Assembly: GCA_017397205.1 (NCBI GenBank)
Contig: JAFQJX010000181.1
Span: 1-6,763 of the forward strand
DNA length: 6,763 bases
Direction of reading: 5' to 3'
DNA from: Clostridia bacterium
GTDB lineage: Bacteria; Bacillota; Clostridia; Oscillospirales; CAG-272
In this document: one piece after another, positions 1-5,226 of the stretch
Numbering within the stretch: the stretch's first letter is position 1
Layout: each line of letters opens with the position of its first letter
Program-made: the position numbers and the translations under genes
Notes under the pieces: generated by a model
The model's database searches: none
Told to the model about the DNA's origin: nothing
What the model saw: the letters and a program-made list of their open reading frames with translations, nothing else

Positions 1-207
1 CGCGCCCATCCCGTGGAGCGGATTCTCATGATTGGGGACACGCTTCACGACGTGGATACCGCCCGTGCGGGCGGCTTTGACCCCGTTCTCGTCGAGGGCG
101 GGCATCAGGACAGGGAAACGCTTCTCTCGGCGGGGTGCCCCGTGTTCCCCGATTTTGGCGCCCTGTCTGCGTGGCTTTTTGAGGAGGTGGACGGAAATGG
201 CGTTTGA
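1..207 (+). CDS. HAD-superfamily hydrolase, C-terminal part (partial, cut by left edge)
   Basis: The reading frame is open from base 1 and ends at TGA 205-207; only the last 68 residues are present. They begin R-A-H-P-V-E-R and soon reach the hydrophobic strand ILMIGDTLHDVDTA. This is HAD motif IV (GDxxxxD, binding the catalytic Mg2+), followed by the usual AGGFDPVLVEGG turn and strand. The tail (DRETLLSAGCPVFPDFGALSAWL) is typical of the end of HAD phosphatases such as phosphoglycolate phosphatase-like or NagD-like proteins. The nucleophile Asp motif and the cap domain lie outside the window, so substrate and subclass cannot be assigned. The GTG at 13 is an internal valine codon, not a start. 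The last 11 bases overlap the start of rqcH, whose Shine-Dalgarno sequence lies inside this gene, which suggests cotranscription and translational coupling. Confidence 0.75.
   Translation, partial: RAHPVERILMIGDTLHDVDTARAGGFDPVLVEGGHQDRETLLSAGCPVFPDFGALSAWLFEEVDGNGV
182..188 (+). promoter_or_regulatory. Shine-Dalgarno sequence that fixes the rqcH start
   Basis: AGGAGGT matches the full anti-SD core and sits 8 bases before ATG 197, inside the end of the HAD gene. It decides the rqcH start against the much longer open frame that begins upstream at base 32. Confidence 0.8.
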
Positions 208-1921
208 CGCGGCACTCCTGCGCGGCGTGGTATGGGAGCTTGGCAGCCACCTGACGGACGGAAAGGTGGAAAAGGTGCTCCAGCCGGGAAAGGACGAGAT
301 TCATTTGCTTGTCAGGGCAGGTGGTGACTCCCACAGGGTCTGTATCCGCGCGGGCTCGCATATGCCCCGCATTTCCCTGACCTACGAGCCGAAGGAAAAT
401 CCGCCCACCCCACCCATGTTCTGCATGCTGCTCCGCAAGCATCTGGGCGGCGCGCGCCTGTTGCGCGTCACGCAGGTGGGCTACGAGAGAATCGTAAGAA
501 TGTCCTTTTCGGGCTATGACGAAATGGGCTTTGCCTGCGAGAAGCATCTGGTCGCGGAAATCATCGGAAAATATTCCAACTTAATTCTTTTGGACGCCCA
601 GGATAAAATCCTCGGGGTCCTGCGTGCGGTGGACTTTTCCACCAGCCGCGTGCGGCAGCTGCTGCCCGGAATGAAATACGAGCTTCCCCCGGCGCAGGAC
701 AAGCGTCCTCCGCTTGAGGAAACGGAGGAGGGCTTCCTCTCTTTGCTTGCGAAGGCGGACCCCGCCGTCCCCTGTGACAAGCATCTCACCGATACCTATC
801 TCGGCACCGCAAGGCAGGTGGCAAGACAGCTTGCCTTTGAGGCAAGCGGACAGACGGACACCCCCGTCGGGGAGGTGGACCCGCACCGCCTGTGGGACGC
901 GTTTTCAGACAGGATGCGCGACCTTGCGGCGCATATCTATCAGCCCACCGCCGTCGTGGATGCACGCGGGGGCGTGCTGGATTACTCCTACGGGGCGATT
1001 ACCTATTTTGGAGAGAGCGGCACCGTCAAATGCTTTGATACGCTGTCGCGCATGCTGGACTATTGCTTTGTCACACAGGAAAAGCGGGAGAGGATTTCCG
1101 CCCGTGCCCGTGACCTGACGGCGCTCGTTGAGCGCGCGGAGGCACGCCTGACGCGCAAGCTTCAGCTTCAGCTGGAGGAGCTTGCAGACGCCCGCGAGGC
1201 AAAGCGCTATCAGCGACTCGGGGACCTGCTGACCGCCAATCTCTGGCGCGTCAAGCGTGGAGATACCTTGCTCGTGACGGAGGATTTTTACGAGGAGGGC
1301 ACGCCCACGGTGGAAATTCCCCTCGATTCCCGTCTCTCGGGCGCCGCCAACGCACAGCGGTATTACAAGCTGTACGCCAAGGCGAAGCGCGCCGAGGAGC
1401 ATCTCACGGCGGAAATTGAAAAATGCCGCGCCGAGCTTGCCTACCTGGATACCGTCAAGGTGTTTCTTGAACACGCCGAAGGGGAGCAGGATTTGCAGGA
1501 GGTCAGGGAGGAGCTGTACCGTTCGGGCTACGCCAGCCGTATGAAGGGCTACACCTCGCCCAAGCAGCTCAAGCTGAAGCCCATGGAGTTTACCTCTCCC
1601 TCGGGCTATCGCGTGCTGGTGGGGCGCAACAATATGCAAAACGATACGCTCACCTTCCGACTTGCCTCCAAGGGGGATTTGTGGTTTCACGTCAAGGGGA
1701 TGCCGGGGTCCCACGTCGTTCTCGTCTGTGACGGCGCGGAGCCGCCCGCCGAGGACTACACCTTTGCCGCCCAGCTTGCGGCAAAATATTCACGCGCAAG
1801 CGGCGAGGGGATTGCCGTGGACTACACCCGCGTGCGCTACGTCAAAAAGCCACCCGGCTCAAGGCCCGGCTTTGTGACCTATTCCACCAACTACACCGCC
1901 TTTGTGACGGCAGAGGACTGA
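197..1921 (+). CDS. rqcH: RqcH, NFACT-family ribosome quality control protein (alanine-tailing factor)
   Basis: This 574-residue protein belongs to the NFACT/Rqc2 family (B. subtilis RqcH is about 570 aa). In Firmicutes RqcH binds stalled 50S-peptidyl-tRNA complexes in the cytosol and recruits tRNA-Ala to add C-terminal alanine tails that mark the nascent chain for degradation. The order of regions fits: NFACT-N at about 1-170, with KVEKVLQPGKDEI (23-35), HLVAEIIGKYSNLILLD (117-133) and LLPGMKYELPP (155-165); a helical middle with charged coiled coils at about 295-345 and 388-445; then NFACT-R (DUF814) from about 455, with GRNNMQNDTLTFRLASKGD (476-494) and WFHVKGMPGSHVV (496-508). The family's essential Asp-Arg pair (D97/R98 in B. 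subtilis) is Glu97-Arg98 here. The frame is open from base 32, but ATG 197 is chosen: a perfect AGGAGGT (182-188) lies 8 bases upstream and the family N-terminus begins there. It overlaps the HAD gene by 11 bases, and mnmM follows 3 bases after its stop. Older annotations call this family fibronectin-binding protein. Confidence 0.95.
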   Translation: MAFDAALLRGVVWELGSHLTDGKVEKVLQPGKDEIHLLVRAGGDSHRVCIRAGSHMPRISLTYEPKENPPTPPMFCMLLRKHLGGARLLRVTQVGYERIVRMSFSGYDEMGFACEKHLVAEIIGKYSNLILLDAQDKILGVLRAVDFSTSRVRQLLPGMKYELPPAQDKRPPLEETEEGFLSLLAKADPAVPCDKHLTDTYLGTARQVARQLAFEASGQTDTPVGEVDPHRLWDAFSDRMRDLAAHIYQPTAVVDARGGVLDYSYGAITYFGESGTVKCFDTLSRMLDYCFVTQEKRERISARARDLTALVERAEARLTRKLQLQLEELADAREAKRYQRLGDLLTANLWRVKRGDTLLVTEDFYEEGTPTVEIPLDSRLSGAANAQRYYKLYAKAKRAEEHLTAEIEKCRAELAYLDTVKVFLEHAEGEQDLQEVREELYRSGYASRMKGYTSPKQLKLKPMEFTSPSGYRVLVGRNNMQNDTLTFRLASKGDLWFHVKGMPGSHVVLVCDGAEPPAEDYTFAAQLAAKYSRASGEGIAVDYTRVRYVKKPPGSRPGFVTYSTNYTAFVTAED

Positions 1922-1924
1922 CCG

Positions 1925-2497
1925 ATGGGAAATTACACGCATATGATTGACCTTTTACAGCTGCAGAAAAGCATGATTCTCGCGCATCTGCGCGCAGGCG
2001 ACGTCGCCGTGGATTTTACGATGGGGAACGGCAACGATACGCTGTTTCTCAGCCAGACCGTGGGCGCGGAGGGGCACGTTTACGCCTTTGATATTCAGCC
2101 CTCTGCGCTTGCCTCCACCGAGGCGCGCCTTGCCGCCGCAGGCGCCCCCGAGAACTACACCCTCATCTGCGCCTCGCACCACAGGGTGAAGGAATTTGTC
2201 GAGGGACCTATCAAGGCAGGTATGTTCAACCTTGGCTATCTCCCGGGGTCGGGGCACAAGGAAATTACCACCCTGCGTTCCACTACCATGCCCGCCGTGG
2301 AGGCGGCGCTTGACCTGCTTGCCTCGGACGGCGTTTTGCTGGTTGCCGTCTATCCCGGGCACGAGGAGGGCGACCTTGAGGGGCAGATGCTGGACACCTA
2401 TTTCCGTGGGCTTGACAGGCGCAAAATCTGCGTGACGCGCATTCAGATTGTCAACTCGCCCGCCTCCCCCTTCTTTTTCGTCGTGGAAAAGAAATAA
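1925..2497 (+). CDS. mnmM: MnmM (YtqB-family) tRNA wobble-uridine methyltransferase
   Basis: This 190-residue class I SAM-dependent methyltransferase belongs to the former putative rRNA methylase family PF06962 (YtqB of B. subtilis, about 194 aa). YtqB/MnmM has been shown to methylate 5-aminomethyl-2-thiouridine at tRNA position 34, giving mnm5s2U in Gram-positive bacteria. Visible motifs are the SAM-binding motif I DFTMGNGNDT (30-39), the acidic motif II residue in VYAFDIQ (Asp56), the family signature MFNLGYLPGSGHKEITT (100-116), VAVYPGHEEGD (140-150), and the end SPFFFVVEKK, resembling the PPFLLAIEKK-type ending of the family. ATG 1925 has AGAGGA (1912-1917) 7 bases upstream. The Met at residue 7 (base 1943) is a possible alternative start. 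The gene follows rqcH after 3 bases, so the two are almost certainly cotranscribed. The family assignment is strong; the exact reaction is inferred from characterised homologues. Confidence 0.88.
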   Translation: MGNYTHMIDLLQLQKSMILAHLRAGDVAVDFTMGNGNDTLFLSQTVGAEGHVYAFDIQPSALASTEARLAAAGAPENYTLICASHHRVKEFVEGPIKAGMFNLGYLPGSGHKEITTLRSTTMPAVEAALDLLASDGVLLVAVYPGHEEGDLEGQMLDTYFRGLDRRKICVTRIQIVNSPASPFFFVVEKK

Positions 2498-2510
2498 GCA
2501 AAAGGAACAG

Positions 2511-2527
2511 GGCGGCAAGGTGCCGCC
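2511..2527 (+). terminator. GC-rich hairpin after mnmM, possible weak terminator
   Basis: GGCGGCA (2511-2517), loop AGG, and TGCCGCC (2521-2527) form a perfect 7-bp stem 13 bases after the mnmM stop. What follows is ACGGGCAAATTTA, not a run of T, so it lacks a proper U tract. It could be a weak or factor-assisted terminator or a 3'-end stabilising hairpin of the rqcH-mnmM transcript. Confidence 0.4.
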
Positions 2528-2536
2528 ACGGGCAAA

Positions 2537-2595
2537 TTTACAAACAACTCCCATTTCGTTTACAAAAAATCCACAGTCGGCGGATATAGTATAGA
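2537..2595 (+). promoter_or_regulatory. Probable promoter region of the Bax inhibitor-1 gene, with repeated TTTACAAA boxes
   Basis: This AT-rich stretch contrasts with the GC-rich surroundings. TTTACA at 2559-2564 resembles a -35 element, and TATAGT at 2585-2590 (within GATATAGTATAGATAA) resembles a -10. The spacer between them is 20 bases, longer than the usual 17, so the exact pairing is uncertain. The octamer TTTACAAA occurs twice, at 2537-2544 and 2559-2566, 22 bases apart start to start, which is about two helical turns. A promoter is expected because the gene stands alone after a hairpin; its precise position is not proven. Confidence 0.4.
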
Positions 2596-2596
2596 T

Positions 2597-2612
2597 AAGG
2601 GAAGCTTCCCTT
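2597..2612. repeat. Perfect 16-bp palindrome in the leader of the Bax inhibitor-1 gene
   Basis: AAGGGAAGCTTCCCTT reads the same on both strands over all 16 bases. It lies just downstream of the presumed -10 and ends one base before the GGAG ribosome binding site (2614-2617). As DNA it has the form of an operator for a dimeric regulator; as RNA it could form a 6-bp stem with an AGCT loop next to the Shine-Dalgarno. It matches no operator I can name. Confidence 0.55.
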
Positions 2613-2622
2613 TGGAGTTGGT

Positions 2623-3318
2623 ATGTACTACGGTTATCAGAACAGCTATTACGAGCAGCAGGAGCGCAATCTGCTCGGGCATATCAGGCGCACCTACGGC
2701 ATGATGGCGGCGGGGCTGACCCTGACCTTTGCCGTTGCGCTGCTCACCGCATATTTTCTGCCGCGGCTGGTGTTCAGTTTTCCCCTTGCGGTCATTTTAC
2801 TGCTTGCACAGGTGATTTGTGTGATTGCCTTTGGCAGCATGCTGCACCGCGCGTCCTACGGCGCCGTTGTGGGAATGTATCTTGCTTATGCCACCCTGAC
2901 GGGTGTTTCCATTTCCTATATTTTCGCCCTGTACAGCATGCAGACGATTTTCCTCTGCTTTGCCGCCGCCGCGCTTTCGTTTGGCATTCTGGCGCTGCTC
3001 GGGCACAGCACGCGGAGGGACCTCTCGGGCTACGGCCGCTTCTTCCTCGTCGGGCTGATTGGGCTGCTGCTCATTTCCGTGGTGGGCTTCTTTATCGGAA
3101 GCACCGTGCTGGAGCTTGTGATTTGCTGCCTGGGTCTTGTCCTCTTCCTTGGCATTACCGCCTACGATACGCAGAAGCTGCGCCGCCATTTTGAGAGCGG
3201 TTACACGCAGGGGGAGCTTGCGAAAAAGGCATCCGTCTATTTCGCCATGCAGCTGTATCTTGATTTTATCAATATCTTTTTGTATATCGTTCGTCTGTTC
3301 GGTCGCTCCCGCGACTGA
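2623..3318 (+). CDS. Bax inhibitor-1 / YetJ-like (BI-1, UPF0005) integral membrane protein
   Basis: This 231-residue, very hydrophobic protein belongs to the BI-1/TMBIM family, whose B. subtilis member YetJ is a pH-sensitive calcium leak channel in the cytoplasmic membrane. A short polar N-terminus rich in Tyr, Gln and Asn (1-20) precedes about seven membrane segments, roughly at 27-47, 52-72, 78-100, 107-126, 138-160, 163-181 and 205-224. Both family hallmarks are present. LGITAYDTQKLRRHF (176-190) and ALYLDFIN-like QLYLDFINIFLYIVRLFG (210-227) supply Asp182 and Asp214, corresponding to the paired aspartates (D171/D195) of the YetJ pore. ATG 2623 has GGAG (2614-2617) 5 bases upstream. The gene appears monocistronic: its own AT-rich upstream region lies before it and a strong terminator follows 12 bases after the stop. 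The physiological role in bacteria is poorly known, so calcium transport is inferred by homology only. Confidence 0.92.
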   Translation: MYYGYQNSYYEQQERNLLGHIRRTYGMMAAGLTLTFAVALLTAYFLPRLVFSFPLAVILLLAQVICVIAFGSMLHRASYGAVVGMYLAYATLTGVSISYIFALYSMQTIFLCFAAAALSFGILALLGHSTRRDLSGYGRFFLVGLIGLLLISVVGFFIGSTVLELVICCLGLVLFLGITAYDTQKLRRHFESGYTQGELAKKASVYFAMQLYLDFINIFLYIVRLFGRSRD

Positions 3319-3330
3319 CGGGTGCCCGAC

Positions 3331-3366
3331 ACGGGGCGGAGAAGCGCGGCTTCTCCGCCCCGTTTT
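3331..3366 (+). terminator. Strong intrinsic terminator of the Bax inhibitor-1 gene
   Basis: A perfect 15-bp stem (3331-3345 with 3349-3363) with the 3-base loop GCG is followed by TTTT (3363-3366) and then CTATTT. Starting 12 bases after the stop codon, it separates the membrane-protein gene from the deoC promoter. Confidence 0.92.
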
Positions 3367-3382
3367 CTATTTGCGATTTGTT

Positions 3383-3411
3383 TTGCAATCCGAGGAGAAA
3401 TATGATAGAAT
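3383..3411 (+). promoter_or_regulatory. Sigma-A type promoter of the deoC-deoD-cdd-pdp operon
   Basis: TTGCAA (3383-3388; 4 of 6 consensus bases) and TAGAAT (3406-3411; 5 of 6) are separated by exactly 17 bases. TG at 3403-3404 precedes the -10 by one base, giving an extended -10 element. Transcription should start near 3418, leaving a leader of only about 22 bases before ATG 3441. That is too short for a riboswitch or attenuator, so any regulation probably acts at the DNA level. Confidence 0.72.
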
Positions 3412-3440
3412 AGATATGAGAAAAGAAAAAGGAGCTTGGC

Positions 3441-4100
3441 ATGGATATCAAAAGGATACTTGCCGCGTGCGACCATACCCTGCTTGACAGGTGCGCCACG
3501 CGGGCGGATATTTTTGCTTTGTGTGACGAGGGGATTGCCTGGGGCGTTGCCTCCGTCTGCATTCCTGCTGCCTACGTGCGCGACGCAAAGAGGTACGTGG
3601 GCGACCGCCTGAAAATATGCACGGTGGTTGGCTTTCCGAACGGATACACCTCTACGGAGGCAAAGGCGCAGGAGGTCCTGTGCGCCCTTTCCGACGGTGC
3701 GGACGAAATTGATACGGTCATTCATATCGGCGCCCTCAAGGAGGGGCGCGACAGCGAGGTGGAGGCGGAAATTGCCCGTCTTAAGTCCCTGTGCGGTGAC
3801 CGTGTGCTCAAGGTGATTGTGGAGACGTGCTACCTCACGGAGGAGGAAAAAATCCGCGCCTGCGGTATCGTCACGCGCGCGGGGGCGGACTTTATCAAAA
3901 CCTCCACGGGCTTTGGCACGGGCGGCGCTACGCGGGAGGACGTTGCCCTCTTTGCCCGTCACGTGGGCGAGGGTGTTCAGATTAAGGCGGCGGGGGGGAT
4001 TTCCTCCCTTGAGGACGCCGAGGACTTTTTGGCGCTGGGTGCCACCCGTCTTGGCACCAGCCGATTGATTCAACTTGCAAAGCAAGCCATGGGTGAGTAA
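3441..4100 (+). CDS. deoC: Deoxyribose-phosphate aldolase
   Basis: DeoC is a cytosolic class I aldolase that cleaves 2-deoxyribose-5-phosphate to acetaldehyde and glyceraldehyde-3-phosphate, the last step of deoxynucleoside breakdown. The 219-residue product has the usual bacterial length and a single (beta/alpha)8 barrel. Motifs in order are DHTLL (11-15), VVGFPNGYTSTEAKAQE (62-78), GADEIDTVIHIGALKEG (86-102; Asp91 is the likely proton-relay Asp), LKVIVETCYLTEEEK (123-137), GADFIKTSTGFGTGGAT (148-164; Lys153 is the Schiff-base lysine), IKAAGGI (181-187; Lys182 is the second active-site lysine), and GATRLGTSR (200-208) at the phosphate site. GFPNG in place of GFPLG and VIHIGAL in place of VINIGAL are mild variants. 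The start is fixed by AAAAAGGAG (3426-3434), 6 bases before ATG. It is the first gene of the nucleoside operon, with deoD 17 bases downstream. Confidence 0.95.
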   Translation: MDIKRILAACDHTLLDRCATRADIFALCDEGIAWGVASVCIPAAYVRDAKRYVGDRLKICTVVGFPNGYTSTEAKAQEVLCALSDGADEIDTVIHIGALKEGRDSEVEAEIARLKSLCGDRVLKVIVETCYLTEEEKIRACGIVTRAGADFIKTSTGFGTGGATREDVALFARHVGEGVQIKAAGGISSLEDAEDFLALGATRLGTSRLIQLAKQAMGE

Positions 4101-4117
4101 CCCGAAAGGAGAACGAG

Positions 4118-4825
4118 ATGTCTATTCCTACCCCCCATATTGAAGCAAAGCAGGGCGATTTTGCCGAGACCGTTCTGATGCCGGGCGACCCCCTGCGCGC
4201 CAAATTTATTGCTGAAACCTACCTGGAAAACCCCCGTCAGGTCAACGGCGTGCGCGGCATGCTGGGCTACACGGGCACCTGGCGCGGCAAGCCCGTTTCC
4301 GTGATGGCATCGGGCATGGGACAGCCGTCTATCGGCATTTATTCCTATGAGCTTTATCATTTTTACGGAGTGAAGCGCATTATCCGCGTCGGCTCCTGCG
4401 GCTCGCTTGACCCCGATTTGCATCTGCGCGATATCGTGATTGCCATGGGCGCCTGCACCAACGGCAACTATGCCGCGCAGTACCGCCTCCCGGGCACCTA
4501 CGCGCCCATTGCCACCTACGAGCTGGTGCGCCGTGCGCAGCTTGCCTGCGAGGAAAAGGGGCTGAACTACAAGGTGGGCAACATTCTCTCAAGCGACACC
4601 TTCTACGATGACGCCTCCTCCGCGATGGAGTGGACCAAAATGGGCGTGCTTGGCGTGGAAATGGAAAGCGCCGCCCTGTATTGCAACGCCGCCCGTGCGG
4701 GCCGCGAGGCGCTGTGCATCTGCGCCGTCAGCGACTCCTTTATCTATCCCGAGGAAAACGCCACCTCCGAGGAACGTCAGACCTCCTTCCGAGGGCTGAT
4801 GGAGGTTGCGCTGGAGCTTGTGTAA
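4118..4825 (+). CDS. deoD: Purine nucleoside phosphorylase, DeoD type
   Basis: DeoD reversibly phosphorolyses purine (deoxy)nucleosides to the free base and (deoxy)ribose-1-phosphate; the family forms cytosolic hexamers. The 235-residue length is standard (E. coli 239). Visible features are TPHIEAKQGDFAETVLMPGDPLRAK (5-29), with His7 from the neighbouring subunit and phosphate-binding Gly23 and Arg27; NGVRGMLGYTG (43-53; Arg46); IIRVGSCGSL (88-97; phosphate-binding Arg90 and Ser93); VGNILSSDTFY (153-163); GVEMESAALY (179-188; ribose-binding Glu181-Met182-Glu183); and AVSDSF (203-208; Asp206) with EERQTSF (218-224; Arg220), the Asp-Arg pair that protonates purine N7. A clear AAAGGAG (4105-4111) lies 6 bases before ATG 4118. 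The stop overlaps the cdd start as TAATG. Its place between deoC and cdd supports a role in nucleoside catabolism. Confidence 0.96.
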   Translation: MSIPTPHIEAKQGDFAETVLMPGDPLRAKFIAETYLENPRQVNGVRGMLGYTGTWRGKPVSVMASGMGQPSIGIYSYELYHFYGVKRIIRVGSCGSLDPDLHLRDIVIAMGACTNGNYAAQYRLPGTYAPIATYELVRRAQLACEEKGLNYKVGNILSSDTFYDDASSAMEWTKMGVLGVEMESAALYCNAARAGREALCICAVSDSFIYPEENATSEERQTSFRGLMEVALELV

Positions 4826-5217
4826 TGGAAGCAAAGCAATTGATCCGTATGGCGACAGCCGCAAGAGAAAACGCCTACTGCCCCTATTCCCACTATGCCG
4901 TGGGCGCTGCCCTGCTTTGCGAGGACGGACGGGTGTTCGTGGGCTGTAACGTAGAAAACGCCTCCTTTGGCGCGACCCTGTGCGCGGAGCGCGCGGCGCT
5001 TGCCGCCGCCGTAACGGCAGGGGCGCGTGCGTTTGCCGCGCTTGCCCTTGTGGGAGGACCCGAGGGGGAGGAGGCAGGGGAGGTTTGCCCCTGCGGTATC
5101 TGCCTGCAGGCACTTTCCGAGCTGTGCGGACGGGAGATGCCCGTCTATACCCCCGTCGGCGACACCCCCGTGGGACGGACACTTGGCGAGCTGATTCCGA
5201 ATGCCTTTCAGCTGTGA
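4825..5217 (+). CDS. cdd: Cytidine deaminase (tetrameric, zinc-dependent)
   Basis: Cdd hydrolytically deaminates cytidine and deoxycytidine to uridine and deoxyuridine, which the neighbouring Pdp can then phosphorolyse. The 130-residue length fits the homotetrameric T-CDA class (B. subtilis 136). Motifs are CPYSHYAVGAAL (19-30), VGCNVENASFG (39-49; the Asn-Val-Glu-Asn sugar-binding segment), TLCAERAA (51-58; zinc ligand Cys53 and proton-shuttle Glu55) and CPCGICLQALSE (88-99; zinc ligands Cys90 and Cys93). ATG 4825 is chosen although the frame is open upstream into deoD, because homologues begin here, GGAG (4813-4816) lies 8 bases upstream, and the start shares its A with the deoD stop (TAATG). 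Cdd translation is therefore probably coupled to deoD. pdp follows 9 bases after the stop. Confidence 0.96.
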   Translation: MEAKQLIRMATAARENAYCPYSHYAVGAALLCEDGRVFVGCNVENASFGATLCAERAALAAAVTAGARAFAALALVGGPEGEEAGEVCPCGICLQALSELCGREMPVYTPVGDTPVGRTLGELIPNAFQL

Positions 5218-5226
5218 GGTAGTATC

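Noticed and set aside
32..196. Extension of the rqcH frame upstream to an ATG at base 32.
   Set aside because: The added 55 residues are Arg- and Pro-rich shadow sequence of the HAD gene, the family N-terminus begins at 197, and the perfect AGGAGGT supports that start.
3319..3328. CGGGTGCCCG palindrome just after the Bax inhibitor-1 stop.
   Set aside because: The arms are 4 bases with a 2-base loop, too small for a stable hairpin, and the strong terminator directly follows.
3371..3388. TTGC-N10-GCAA inverted repeat overlapping the -35 of the deoC promoter, considered as an operator.
   Set aside because: The arms are only 4 bases, which is expected by chance in AT-rich sequence, and it fits neither the CcpA cre consensus nor the DeoR operator that I know.
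3237..4085. A 282-codon - strand frame across deoC and the deoC promoter region.
   Set aside because: It is antisense to deoC and crosses the strong terminator; the translation shows no family features.
4630..4824. Extension of the cdd frame upstream into deoD.
   Set aside because: The extra residues are a shifted reading of deoD and match nothing in cytidine deaminases, which begin where ATG 4825 lies.
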